NCBI GenBank assembly: GCA_019242475.1
Contig: JAFAVK010000087.1
Location: 1 to 64,000 of the forward strand
Direction of reading: 5' to 3'
DNA length: 64,000 nt
Source: Acidobacteriota bacterium
Lineage (GTDB): Bacteria > Acidobacteriota > Blastocatellia > Pyrinomonadales > Pyrinomonadaceae
This document shows positions 43,776-58,294 of this stretch, in pieces. The stretch's first letter is position 1, and each line of letters begins with the position of its first letter. The position numbers and the translations under genes are program-made. Under the pieces are notes generated by a model, which was given only the letters and a program-made list of their open reading frames with translations, ran no database searches and was not told the DNA's origin.

Positions 43776-44900
43776 GTGCACATAGCGATTGACGCGCACT
43801 CGGTGGGGACGGGGCTGGCGGGGAACGAGACGTATGCGGCCAACCTCGTCGAGGCGTTGGCGGAGGTAGACCGGAAGAACCGTTACACGGTCTACGTGAC
43901 GAGGGCGGAGGCGGAGGCGCGGTTCGGGGGGCGTTGGGGGAACGTCTCGGTGCGGAGGACGGCGCCGCACACGCCGCTGGTGAGGATACCTCTGACGCTG
44001 TCGGCGGAGTTGAGGCGGCGGCCGGTGGACTTACTGCACGTGCAGTACACGGCGCCGCCGCTCGCGCCGTGCCCGGTGGTGGCGACGATCCACGACCTCT
44101 CTTTCGAGCACATCCCCGAAACTTTCAAGCGGCGCAGTCGTGTACAACTCAGGCTCACCGTGCGCGCGACGGCGCGGCGCGCGGCGCACGTCATCGCGCC
44201 TTCGGAGTACACGCGGCGCGACCTCGTCGAGACCTACGGGCTCGACCCGGCGCGCGTGACGGCGATCCCCCTGGCGGTCGCGCCGCGCTTCCGCCCCGTC
44301 GCAGACGCGGCCGAGCTGGCGCGCGTCCGCGGGCGTTACGGCATCAAGGGCGAGTACGTGCTGGCGGTCGGCTCGATTCAGCCGCGGAAGAATCTGGCGC
44401 GGCTCGTGCGCGCCTATTCGGCCTTGCGCCGCGGGCGCGGGAGGAGTAATCTGCCGCAACTGGTTCTCGTCGGCAAAAAAGCCTGGCTCTACGGCGACAC
44501 GCTGACAGCAATTGAAGAAGAAAGGCTCGGCGACTCGGTAGTCCTGACCGGGTACGTATCGGAGGGTGACCTCCCGGCACTGTACACGGGGGCGCTTCTG
44601 TTCGCCTACCCCTCCTTCTACGAGGGCTTCGGCCTGCCGCCGCTCGAAGCGATGAGTTGCGGCGCGCCCGTCCTGACGGGGAATCGGACGAGTCTGCCGG
44701 AGGTGGTCGGCGACGCCGGCCTGACGGTTGACCCTTTCGACACCGGCGCGCTGGCCGACGGCCTCGCGCGGCTCATTGACGACGACGCCCTGCGCGCACA
44801 CCTGCGTGAGCGCGGACTACAAAGGGCGCGCTCTTTCGACTGGCGGGACACGGCCCGCATGACCTTACAGGTTTACAGGAGAGTGATGAATGACGAGTGA
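43776..44900 (+). CDS. glycosyltransferase family 4
   Basis: A 374-residue GT-B protein. The start HIAIDAHSVGTGLAGNETYA is typical of GT4 enzymes with a glycine loop for the acceptor. The C-terminal half has VLAVGSIQPRKNLARLVRAY and LLFAYPSFYEGFGLPPLEAM, where the E-x7-E nucleotide-sugar site is visible. It presumably extends a surface polymer. The start codon is GTG at 43776 without a strong ribosome site. C-terminal residues VMNDE and the stop come from the family A repeat that follows. Confidence 0.9.
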   Translation: MHIAIDAHSVGTGLAGNETYAANLVEALAEVDRKNRYTVYVTRAEAEARFGGRWGNVSVRRTAPHTPLVRIPLTLSAELRRRPVDLLHVQYTAPPLAPCPVVATIHDLSFEHIPETFKRRSRVQLRLTVRATARRAAHVIAPSEYTRRDLVETYGLDPARVTAIPLAVAPRFRPVADAAELARVRGRYGIKGEYVLAVGSIQPRKNLARLVRAYSALRRGRGRSNLPQLVLVGKKAWLYGDTLTAIEEERLGDSVVLTGYVSEGDLPALYTGALLFAYPSFYEGFGLPPLEAMSCGAPVLTGNRTSLPEVVGDAGLTVDPFDTGALADGLARLIDDDALRAHLRERGLQRARSFDWRDTARMTLQVYRRVMNDE

Positions 44901-44957
44901 TGAATGATGAATATGGCCTCGTGGTGATATTCATCATTCATCACTCGTCATTCAGCA
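44882..44957. repeat. family A inverted repeat with compensatory base changes
   Basis: The left 44888-44914 and right 44927-44953 arms are exact reverse complements over 27 bases around a 12-base loop. Compared with the other family A copies, the left arm reads TGACGAG for TGATGAG and the right arm reads CTCGTCA for CTCATCA, so the change is present in both arms. It overlaps the glycosyltransferase stop and ends 11-15 bases before the next ATG. Confidence 0.93.
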
Positions 44958-44967
44958 TTAATCGTAC

Positions 44968-46149
44968 ATGCGTATCGCCATTCTGGGGACGAGGGGGATT
45001 CCGGCCAGCTACGGGGGGTTCGAGACTTTCGCCGAGCAGCTCTCGACACGGCTGGTCGCGCGGGGACACGACGTGACGGTCTACTGCCGCGCGCACTACG
45101 TCAGCCCCCGCCAGATCGAGTACAAGGGCGTCCGCCTCCAGGTGCTCCCCACCATCCGCCACAAATATTTCGACACCGTCGTCCACGCCGGGCTCTCCGC
45201 CCTCCACGCCGCGGCTTTGCGGCGCTTCGACGCCGCGCTCATCTGCAACGCCGCCAACGCGCCCTTCGCGCCGGTGCTGCGCGCCGCGGGCGTGCCCGTC
45301 GCCATCAACGTGGACGGGCTCGAACACAAGCGGCGCAAGTGGAACTGGCTGGGGAAAAACTACTACCGCGTGGCCGAGCGCCTCTCGGTCTGGCTGCCGA
45401 ACGAGACGGTGACGGACGCGCGCGTCATTCAGGACTACTACCTGGCGAAGTACCGCGCGGGCTCGACGATGATCGCCTACGGCGCGGAGGTCGAGCGGCG
45501 GGCCGACCGGCAGGCCGTCGCGCGCTGGGGCGTCGAGCCGAACCGCTACGTCCTCTACGTCTCGCGCCTGGAGCCGGAGAACAACGCCGAGATGGTCATC
45601 GAGGCGTTCCGCCGCGTGCGCACGCCGCAGAAGCTCCTCGTCGTCGGCGACGCGCCCTACGCGCACGAGTACATCGCGCACCTGCGCTCGCTCGCGCGCC
45701 GCGACCGAAGGATCGTCTTCACCGGCTTCGTCTTCGGCGACGCCTACCGCGCCTTGCAGCAGAACGCCTTCTGCTACGTCCACGCCACGGAGGTCGGCGG
45801 CACGCACCCGGCGCTCCTCGAAGCGATGGGCTACGGCAACTGCGTGCTGACCCTGAACACGCCCGAGAACGTCGAGGTGACGGGCGACGCCGCCATCCAC
45901 TACCTCGACACGGATGACCTCGCCGCGCAGTTGCAGCGGGTGCTCCGCGGCGGCGCGATGGTCACGCAGTACCGGCAGCGCGCGCAGGCGCGCATCCGCG
46001 AGCGCTACGACTGGGAGCACGTCGTCGAACAGTACGAGGGCCTCTTCGCCCGGATGGCGGGCTTGGAGCTGCCCGCGCCCGCCTTCGTCGCCGCCGGCAC
46101 GCAGGCCGCGGAACACGCGCGCGACGAGTCCGTCTTAAAGAAAAGCTGA
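44968..46149 (+). CDS. glycosyltransferase with DUF1972, rhamnosyltransferase-like
   Basis: A 393-residue GT-B enzyme. The N-terminal DUF1972 domain opens with MRIAILGTRGIPASYGGFET, the hallmark of rhamnosyl- and related transferases of surface polysaccharides, and VNVDGLEHKRRKWNWLGKNYY lies near 110. The C-terminal GT4 domain has VLYVSRLEPENNAEMVIEAF and GGTHPALLEAMGYGNCVL. It likely adds a deoxyhexose. The MITE-like element starts 9 bases after its stop. Confidence 0.92.
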   Translation: MRIAILGTRGIPASYGGFETFAEQLSTRLVARGHDVTVYCRAHYVSPRQIEYKGVRLQVLPTIRHKYFDTVVHAGLSALHAAALRRFDAALICNAANAPFAPVLRAAGVPVAINVDGLEHKRRKWNWLGKNYYRVAERLSVWLPNETVTDARVIQDYYLAKYRAGSTMIAYGAEVERRADRQAVARWGVEPNRYVLYVSRLEPENNAEMVIEAFRRVRTPQKLLVVGDAPYAHEYIAHLRSLARRDRRIVFTGFVFGDAYRALQQNAFCYVHATEVGGTHPALLEAMGYGNCVLTLNTPENVEVTGDAAIHYLDTDDLAAQLQRVLRGGAMVTQYRQRAQARIRERYDWEHVVEQYEGLFARMAGLELPAPAFVAAGTQAAEHARDESVLKKS

Positions 46150-46157
46150 GCCACTAC

Positions 46158-46300
46158 GCCGGGAGCGCGGGCATCCCTGCCCGCCATGAGCGCCGCAGGC
46201 GCGAAGACAAGGAGGCGCTTTAACTCTACCCTGAGTTAAAGCGCCTCTCAGCTTTCGCGCTTTCGCGCTCATGGCGGGCAGGGATGCCCGCGCTCCCGGC
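46158..46300. mobile_element. MITE-like element, 36-base terminal inverted repeats
   Basis: The arms 46158-46193 and 46265-46300 are perfect reverse complements (GCCGGGAGCGCGGGCATCCC..). Inside is a 15-base hairpin (46212-46226/46233-46247). The outer 28-29 bases match the element at 36233-36378 exactly. It lies between convergent genes; the right end touches the stop codon (TAA) of the LolA-like gene. Confidence 0.88.
46212..46247. terminator. hairpin inside the MITE-like element, likely bidirectional terminator
   Basis: GAGGCGCTTTAACTC pairs with GAGTTAAAGCGCCTC around a 6-base loop. It sits between the convergent glycosyltransferase and LolA-like gene and could terminate both. The T-run is short. 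Confidence 0.6.
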
Positions 46301-46301
46301 T

Positions 46302-47120
46302 TTAGAACTTGATCGACTTCACGTCCGCCGGCTTGGCGAAGAGGGAGTCGGGGACGGGCTGGTTGACCTCGACCGTGTCGTAGTTGACGCGGCTCGACTG
46401 GACGCCGGCGCGGTAGTGGTCGATGACGAAGGGGAAGCGCGCGCCCTGGATGTTGAGGAACTGCGCGTAGCGGTCTTCCTCCTCGACCCGCTCGCCGTCC
46501 GCGCCCTCCTTCTTGTAGACGACTTTGGCGGGCAGACCCTCGCGCGCGTCGAACTCGAACTCGGCCTCGAAGCCGTCGGGGTAGGTGAGGCGGACGACCT
46601 CGTTGCGGCGCGCGAGCCCGGCCTCGCGCCGCCCGACGTAGGCGAGGCTCGCGCCCTCCGCGCGCCACCAGCCGCGCAGGATGTTGTCGATGCTCGTCCG
46701 GATCGTCGTGCGGATGCCGGCCAACTGCTCGGGCGTGAGGTCGTTAAGCATCCTCTTCTTGCCGTCGAAGGCCCAGCCGGTGTCGCCCGCGAAGGTCTGG
46801 ATGAAGTGGCTGCCCTTGAACTCCGTGCGGTCGCGGTCGGGGAGGACGAGGTAGTCGCGGAAGGTGTCGGGGATGCCCGACACGCCGTCGCGGAACTCCG
46901 TGAAGTAGCCCTTCGAGACGACCGTCCGCACGCCGAGGAAGGACGGCCCGCCCATCACCTCGACCGCGCGCGTGACGACCGCCAGGGCCTTCTCGTCAAC
47001 CTTCGCGTCCGCCTTCGGCTTCGCCTCGCCGCCGTCCTTCTGCGCGCGCGCCGCCAGCGGGGTGAAGAGCAGCAGCGCCGCGACGAACAACGGCGCGAAG
47101 AGGTAGAGCGTCTTTCTCAT
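46302..47120 (-). CDS. LolA-like / outer-membrane lipoprotein-sorting protein
   Basis: A 272-residue protein with a signal peptide (LFVAALLLFTPLAARA, AxA site near residue 26). A beta-sheet-rich domain (about 60-270) with GPSFLGVRTVVSKGYFTEF, LVLPDRDRTEFKGSHFIQTF and LPAKVVYKKEGADGERV resembles LolA/LolB-type and other DUF proteins that carry lipid in a half-barrel. Function in lipoprotein sorting is inferred only. It is the last gene of the minus strand before the 47181-47224 terminator separates it from clpA; no Shine-Dalgarno is visible before ATG 47120, which is preceded by TTTATAAATT. Confidence 0.65.
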   Translation of the reverse strand: MRKTLYLFAPLFVAALLLFTPLAARAQKDGGEAKPKADAKVDEKALAVVTRAVEVMGGPSFLGVRTVVSKGYFTEFRDGVSGIPDTFRDYLVLPDRDRTEFKGSHFIQTFAGDTGWAFDGKKRMLNDLTPEQLAGIRTTIRTSIDNILRGWWRAEGASLAYVGRREAGLARRNEVVRLTYPDGFEAEFEFDAREGLPAKVVYKKEGADGERVEEEDRYAQFLNIQGARFPFVIDHYRAGVQSSRVNYDTVEVNQPVPDSLFAKPADVKSIKF

Positions 47121-47180
47121 GGCGAAATTTATAAACGCGCGCGGGGAGGGAAGGCAAACGCCGGGCGCGCCGTTGACGGG

Positions 47181-47224
47181 AAAACGAGGGGGCTCCGACT
47201 ACCGGCGTAGTCGGAGCCCCCTCG
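47181..47224 (-). terminator. Rho-independent terminator after clpA
   Basis: A perfect 16-base stem GAGGGGGCTCCGACTA/TAGTCGGAGCCCCCTC (47186-47201, 47208-47223) with a 6-base loop is followed on the minus strand by CTTTTCC. It ends the proteostasis operon. Confidence 0.92.
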
Positions 47225-47246
47225 GCCGTGAGCCTTTGCCAAGTCC

Positions 47247-49514
<2,268 letters not shown>

Positions 49515-49732
49515 CTCTTTTCCTTCTGGCGAGCCGCGGGGGAGTCTAACGAGGCGACCTCCGCAGGGGCTCGAAAACATCAGCCTAAAAAAAATCTGGA
49601 CGGCGGGCGGCGCGAGTTCTTCGGAGCATTCAATCCCGAAACAGATTCGCCAAACTATGCCCGTCGTCCGGCCTTTGTTAGATGCCTGGCTCGGATGGCC
49701 CGTTGCGCTTTGTCGCGCTTCCGGACATCTGA

Positions 49733-49738
49733 ACTATA
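49733..49738 (-). promoter_or_regulatory. weak candidate -10 for clpA
   Basis: On the minus strand this reads TATAGT. It lies about 220 bases before the clpA ATG, in the AT-richer part of the 343-base gap after groEL. No good -35 is found at 16-18 bases, so this is only a candidate. The rest of the gap shows no gene. Confidence 0.3.
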
Positions 49739-49779
49739 GCACACCGCCGGACTGCAATTGCTCTGCCATCAAAAAAGCT

Positions 49780-49852
49780 GTGAACTGTAAACCGTGAACC
49801 GTGACAGGAAGGGCTCGGCCCCTCCTGTCACGGTTCACGGTTCACGGTTCAC
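49780..49852. repeat. family C inverted repeat after groEL
   Basis: The left 49780-49809 (GTGAACTGTAAACCG..) and right 49823-49852 arms pair at 28 of 30 positions around GAGG/GGGC loop bases. Words are GTGAACC and CGGTTCAC. On the minus strand it starts 6 bases after the groEL stop and is preceded by a T-rich stretch, so it may terminate groEL. Confidence 0.88.
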
Positions 49853-49857
49853 GGTTT

Positions 49858-51740
<1,883 letters not shown>

Positions 51741-51767
51741 TTTTCGCTCCCCCGTCCCGGTATCTCT

Positions 51768-52442
51768 CTATTCCGCCGCCCGACTCGCTTCCGCCCTGGC
51801 GCGGCCGACCTGCACGCGCGCGGGGCGGAGCAGCTGGTTGCCCAGACGGTAGCCGCGGTCGTACTGCGCGACGACCTGGCCGTCGAGCTCGGGCTCGACT
51901 TCGGCCGTGTCAACCGCCTCGTGCAACTCCGGGTCGAAGGGCTGGGCCAATGCTTCAATCGGCTCCGCGCCGATCTGCGTGAGCACGTTCTCGAAGCCGC
52001 TGATGGTGCCGCGCAGGCCGTCCAGAAGTGCCTCCTGCGTGCCGCCCGCTTCGGCCGCCTCGACGGCGCGTTGCAGGTTGTCGATGACGGGCAGCAGCGA
52101 CGAGATGAACGCGGCCTTCTCGCGCGCGACGCGGTCGTCGGCGTTGCGCGCGAGGCGCTGGCGCAGCTCGTCCGTCTCGCGCTTGAGGTCGGCCCGCACC
52201 TGTTCGAATCGTGCCTGCACGTCCAAAACCTTCTGCTCCGCCTCGCGCGTGCGCGCCTCAAGCTCCTCGACGTAAGAGGGCTTGACGCTCGGCGCCTCTG
52301 CCGCGGCCGGCTGTTCGCCCTCGCCCTCCTCTTCGCCGAGGCGGATGCGGCGGCGGTCGTTGAAGCGCACCTGCGGCGCGCCCTCCTCTTCGGTGCCCAA
52401 CTCCTCCGGCCAGTCCTTCTCGGCCGAATCCTTCTCTGCCAT
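51768..52442 (-). CDS. grpE: nucleotide exchange factor GrpE
   Basis: A 224-residue GrpE. An acidic N-terminus (AEKDSAEKDWPEELGTEEEG) is followed by the long coiled coil (VEELEARTREAEQKVLDVQA, about residue 60-130) and the C-terminal beta domain with LHEAVDTAEVEPELDGQVVA and YRLGNQLLRPARVQVGR. It releases ADP from DnaK, though dnaK is not in the window. ATG 52442 is preferred; ATG 52478 would add 12 residues and is equally possible because no strong ribosome site exists for either. Confidence 0.92.
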   Translation of the reverse strand: MAEKDSAEKDWPEELGTEEEGAPQVRFNDRRRIRLGEEEGEGEQPAAAEAPSVKPSYVEELEARTREAEQKVLDVQARFEQVRADLKRETDELRQRLARNADDRVAREKAAFISSLLPVIDNLQRAVEAAEAGGTQEALLDGLRGTISGFENVLTQIGAEPIEALAQPFDPELHEAVDTAEVEPELDGQVVAQYDRGYRLGNQLLRPARVQVGRARAEASRAAE

Positions 52443-52570
52443 ATCTCGCTTCTTGCTCCCCCTGCGAAATAGTCTCATGCTCGTGAACCGTGGATGGGTT
52501 TCGTCGTCTTCTGGCGAAAGCTTAACACCCGAAGGCCGGTTGCGCCCAACCCCTTGCACGGCCCGCCGCC

Positions 52571-53017
52571 TCACCTCACGTCGATCTTCAGGCGGCGCCC
52601 CTGCCGCTCGTCACGCTTGGGCAGGTGGAGCAGGAGGACGCCGTCCTTGTAGTCGGCCGAGATGGCCGCGCGGTCAACGGCGTCGGGCAGGGAGAAGGTG
52701 CGCACGAAGCGCCCCTGCGGCCGCTCGGTGCGGCGCGCGTTCAAGCCCTCGGGCCCCCTGCGCTCGCCGCGGATGGCGAGGCGGCCGTCGTCCAGACTCA
52801 CGTCCAGCGTCTCGCGTTCGATGCCGGGCAGGTCGAGGGCGAGCAGGTACTCGCGCTCGTCCTCATACACGTCGGCCGCCGGAATCCAGTCGGCGCGCTC
52901 GATCTCTGCCTCCCCCTCGCGCGCGCCCTCGCGCCGGTCGGCCGCCTCCTCGAAGAGGCGGTTCATCCTGTCTTGCAAAGTGAAGAGGTCGCGCGGGTCG
53001 AACCTGTGATGTCTCAT
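52571..53017 (-). CDS. small heat-shock protein (Hsp20 family)
   Basis: A 148-residue alpha-crystallin holdase. DPRDLFTLQDRMNRLFEEAA forms the N-terminal arm; the crystallin domain has YLLALDLPGIERETLDVSLD and LAIRGERRGPEG, and FSLPDAVDRAAISADYKDGV the last strands. It binds unfolding proteins without ATP. AGGAGG at 7 bases fixes ATG 53017. It is the second Hsp20 in the block; the two copies are distinct (arms differ), so not a recent duplication. Confidence 0.93.
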   Translation of the reverse strand: MRHHRFDPRDLFTLQDRMNRLFEEAADRREGAREGEAEIERADWIPAADVYEDEREYLLALDLPGIERETLDVSLDDGRLAIRGERRGPEGLNARRTERPQGRFVRTFSLPDAVDRAAISADYKDGVLLLHLPKRDERQGRRLKIDVR

Positions 53018-53114
53018 TCGATTCCTCCTACGGTTTTGTGTCGAACGGGGAGCACCGAACGGCACACCGAAAACTCTTACCTTACACTTCATCGTTCGGC
53101 GTTCCCTTTCGTCG

Positions 53115-55727
<2,613 letters not shown>

Positions 55728-55890
55728 GATTGCCTCTGGGAAAATCCTGGCCGACTACTTCTCAAAAAAATGCTTCGGCCAACCTTGTCCTAAACCTTTA
55801 GCGGCCAGCCGCGGCGGGGGGCGGCCACGGGAGACGAAACGTCCGTGGCTCCTGACCGTCGGGCTGGCCGCCGGAGGTCTCCTGCGGGGG

Positions 55891-56427
55891 TTAGGCGTTG
55901 GCCTTGTTCGCCTGGCCCTGGGCCGAGGGCTTCTGCCCCTCGGCCCTCGCCTCGATGGTCTGCGGGGTCTGGCCTTCGGCCGGCTCGCCCTTGATCTCGA
56001 TGCGGCGGGCCTTCACCTCCTCGCGCTTGCGGAGCACGACGCGCAGGACGCCGTTCTTATACTCGGCCGTCGCGTTCTCGGGCGAGACCGTCTGCGGCAG
56101 CGTGAACGAGCGCGTGAAGGAGCCGTAGGCGCGCTCGACACGGTGGTAGTTGTCGGCCTCGTCCTTCTTCTCGAAACGGCGCTCGCCGCGCAGCGTCAGG
56201 ACGTTGTTCTCGATGGTCAGCTCGAAGTCCTCGCGGTTCATGCCGGGGAGTTCGGCTTCGAGGACGATCTCGTCCTTGTTCTCGAAGATGTCCACGTTCG
56301 GCGTCCAGGCGCCGCGGGCGATGCCCTCGTCGCCGAAGCCGCGCGAGAAGTTGGTGGAGAAGAGGCGGTTGACCTCGTCCTGCAAGGTCTTCAGGTCACG
56401 GAAAGGGTCGTAACGTGTGATGCTCAT
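55891..56427 (-). CDS. small heat-shock protein (Hsp20 family), first gene of the operon
   Basis: A 178-residue alpha-crystallin protein. MSITRYDPFRDLKTLQDEVN begins the arm, followed by the crystallin domain with DIFENKDEIVLEAELPGMNR, LTLRGERRFEKK and FTLPQTVSPENATAEYKNGV. The C-terminus is unusually long and polar (GEPAEGQTPQTIEARAEGQK and beyond). GGGAGG nine bases before ATG 56427 fixes the start. A near-consensus promoter at 56519-56547 reads into this gene. Confidence 0.93.
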   Translation of the reverse strand: MSITRYDPFRDLKTLQDEVNRLFSTNFSRGFGDEGIARGAWTPNVDIFENKDEIVLEAELPGMNREDFELTIENNVLTLRGERRFEKKDEADNYHRVERAYGSFTRSFTLPQTVSPENATAEYKNGVLRVVLRKREEVKARRIEIKGEPAEGQTPQTIEARAEGQKPSAQGQANKANA

Positions 56428-56518
56428 GATTTTTAACCTCCCGAGAGAATTTTTACTGCCCCCGGCGGCCTCCAACTCAGGGGCGCCGGGGCGATCCTCA
56501 ATGCGTGAGCACGAAGGA

Positions 56519-56547
56519 ATAATAAATATTGAGTCCCCTCTTGTCAA
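56519..56547 (-). promoter_or_regulatory. strong housekeeping-type promoter for the heat-shock block
   Basis: On the minus strand: TTGACA (56547-56542), a 17-base spacer AGAGGGGACTCAATATT, and TATTAT (56524-56519). It lies about 90 bases before hsp20. No CIRCE (TTAGCACTC-N9-GAGTGCTAA) or classical heat-shock sigma box is seen here. Confidence 0.82.
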
Positions 56548-56647
56548 GTCTATGGATGAACGGGGAAATTTCCGGGTTGCCCCATCTGAGCGGGAATAGC
56601 CGTCGCCGCTTTTATTGTCCTATAAAAAGTATTTTGCAGAATATTCA

Positions 56648-56676
56648 TTGACGGAAGGCAACATACACCGTATAAT
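56648..56676 (+). promoter_or_regulatory. near-consensus promoter for the Lrp-type regulator
   Basis: TTGACG (56648-56653), a 17-base spacer and a perfect TATAAT (56671-56676). It is divergent from the heat-shock promoter; the two -35 boxes are about 100 bases apart. Start site near 56683, 63 bases before the GTG of the regulator. Confidence 0.88.
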
Positions 56677-56745
56677 GAACGGCAATTCAATATTTATACC
56701 GAATCTGACGGAACGCGGTGGCTCGGAGATTCGTAAGGGGGCAGG

Positions 56746-57237
56746 GTGGCTGCAATATTTGACGAGAAGGACGCGAAGATTCTGGAGATTCTCCAGAAGG
56801 ACGGGCGGACGACCAACGTGGAGCTGGCCCGCGCGGTCGAGTTGACCCCTTCGGCCACCCTTGAGCGTGTGCGCAAGCTGGAGGAGCGCGGCCTGATTAA
56901 GGGCTACACGGCGATTCTCGACCCGCAGGCGCTGGGGCTGGGGCTCGTGGCCTTTATCTTCCTGCGCGTGGAAGACCCGGAGGATCTGGTCGGGCGCGCG
57001 GAAGGGACGGGCGAGGAGCTGGCGGCGCTGCCGTCGGTGCTGGAACTGCACCACCTCGCGGGCGAGGACTGTTTTCTGTTGAAGGTGCGCGCGCGCGATA
57101 CGGACGACCTCTACCGGTTTCTGCGCGACGAGCTTGGGCGTTTTAAGGCCATCAGGAGCACGCGGACGACGATTGTTTTGAAGACGGTCAAGGAGTCTAC
57201 GGGGCTGCCTTTGGAGAGGGAAAGGGCGGGTGAGTGA
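56746..57237 (+). CDS. Lrp/AsnC-family transcriptional regulator
   Basis: A 163-residue regulator. The N-terminal HTH is DEKDAKILEILQKDGRTTNV and ELTPSATLERVRKLEERGLI (residues 6-52). The C-terminal RAM ligand domain has YTAILDPQALGLGLVAFIFL and VLELHHLAGEDCFLLKVRAR. Such proteins sense an amino acid and often control a transporter gene nearby; here the EamA exporter overlaps its end (TGATG). The start codon is GTG with AAGGGG upstream. Confidence 0.92.
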   Translation: MAAIFDEKDAKILEILQKDGRTTNVELARAVELTPSATLERVRKLEERGLIKGYTAILDPQALGLGLVAFIFLRVEDPEDLVGRAEGTGEELAALPSVLELHHLAGEDCFLLKVRARDTDDLYRFLRDELGRFKAIRSTRTTIVLKTVKESTGLPLERERAGE

Positions 57238-58217
57238 TGCAGGGCAGGGAGAAGCTGGGGGCGTACGGCGCCTGGGCGGCGGTCTGTTTCTTCTGGGGGA
57301 CGACGTATCTGGCGATTGCCATCGGGCTGGAGAGTTTTCAACCGGCGCTCTTCGCGGGGATTCGGTTCATCGTCGCCGGCGGCGTGCTCTTCTTCGTCAT
57401 GAGCCGGCAGCGGGGGGCGCGTCTGCCCATCGGGCGCGAGTGGTTCGATTTGGGCGTGGTGGGCCTGATGCTGCTCGGCGTGGGGAACGGCGCGGTGGTG
57501 TGGGCCGAGCAGTGGGTGCCGAGCGGGATGGCGGCGCTGCTGGTCGCGACCTCGCCCTTCTGGGCGGCGGCGCTTGAGCGTTTGCAGAAGGACGGCGAGC
57601 GCGTCGGCGTGAGGGGTCTGCTCGGGATGGCCGTGGGCTTCGGCGGCCTGGCGCTGCTCGTGGGGCCGCAGCTCTTCGGGGCGGAGTTGAACGGCAAGTA
57701 CGTCCTCGGCGTCGTCATCATACAGGTCGGGAGTTTCTTCTGGCAGGCGGGTTCGGTCTACTCGAAGCGGCGGCCGGTGGGGGTCTCGCCGCTGATGTCT
57801 TCGGCCGTGCAGATGATCTGGGCGGGCCTGGCGCTGACGATTCTCGGGACGCTTCTGGGCGAGTGGTCAGTGATGCGTTTCAGCGCGCGGAGCGCGGGCG
57901 CGCTCCTGTACCTGATCGTGTTCGGGTCGATTGTGGCCTACAGCGCGTACATGTACGCGATACAGAAGCTGCCGCTGCCGCTGGTCTCGACCTATTCGTA
58001 CGTGAACCCTCTGGTGGCGCTCGTGCTCGGGTGGCTCATTCTGTCGGAGCCGCTCGGCTGGCGCGAGGCCGGCGCGGCGCTCGTCATCCTGCTCGGCGTG
58101 GCCCTGATGAAGACCTCGCCGAAGGAGGTGGCGCTGCTCCTCGCACGCGTGCGTCGGCGGAGGAGAATGTCATCCCCCGACGACCGTCAAATTCACGTCA
58201 CGCGGAGCGCGGCCTGA
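57237..58217 (+). CDS. EamA/DMT-family metabolite exporter
   Basis: A 326-residue exporter with about ten membrane helices in two EamA repeats: WAAVCFFWGTTYLAIAIGLE (about residue 13) and VVIIQVGSFFWQAGSVYSKR (about 160). VSTYSYVNPLVALVLGWLIL is the usual end of the second repeat. Substrates of this family are amino acids, purines or other metabolites. The ATG overlaps the Lrp stop by one base; the pair therefore looks like a regulator-transporter operon, likely for an amino acid. A perfect bidirectional terminator follows. Confidence 0.9.
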   Translation: MQGREKLGAYGAWAAVCFFWGTTYLAIAIGLESFQPALFAGIRFIVAGGVLFFVMSRQRGARLPIGREWFDLGVVGLMLLGVGNGAVVWAEQWVPSGMAALLVATSPFWAAALERLQKDGERVGVRGLLGMAVGFGGLALLVGPQLFGAELNGKYVLGVVIIQVGSFFWQAGSVYSKRRPVGVSPLMSSAVQMIWAGLALTILGTLLGEWSVMRFSARSAGALLYLIVFGSIVAYSAYMYAIQKLPLPLVSTYSYVNPLVALVLGWLILSEPLGWREAGAALVILLGVALMKTSPKEVALLLARVRRRRRMSSPDDRQIHVTRSAA

Positions 58218-58243
58218 AGTAAAGGCAAAAGTTAAGAGGTGAA

Positions 58244-58286
58244 GACGGCGCGGCCCTCATCAAACAATGATGAGGGCCGCGCCGTC
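58244..58286. terminator. perfect 19-base bidirectional terminator hairpin
   Basis: Left 58244-58262 and right 58268-58286 are exact reverse complements (GACGGCGCGGCCCTCATCA) around loop AACAA. It separates the EamA gene from the convergent GH2 gene. Confidence 0.85.
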
Positions 58287-58294
58287 CTTCGTCC

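Noticed and set aside
55728-56745. CIRCE or sigma-32-type box near the heat-shock genes
   Set aside because: I looked for TTAGCACTC-N9-GAGTGCTAA and a heat-shock -35/-10 pair and found only a housekeeping-like promoter.
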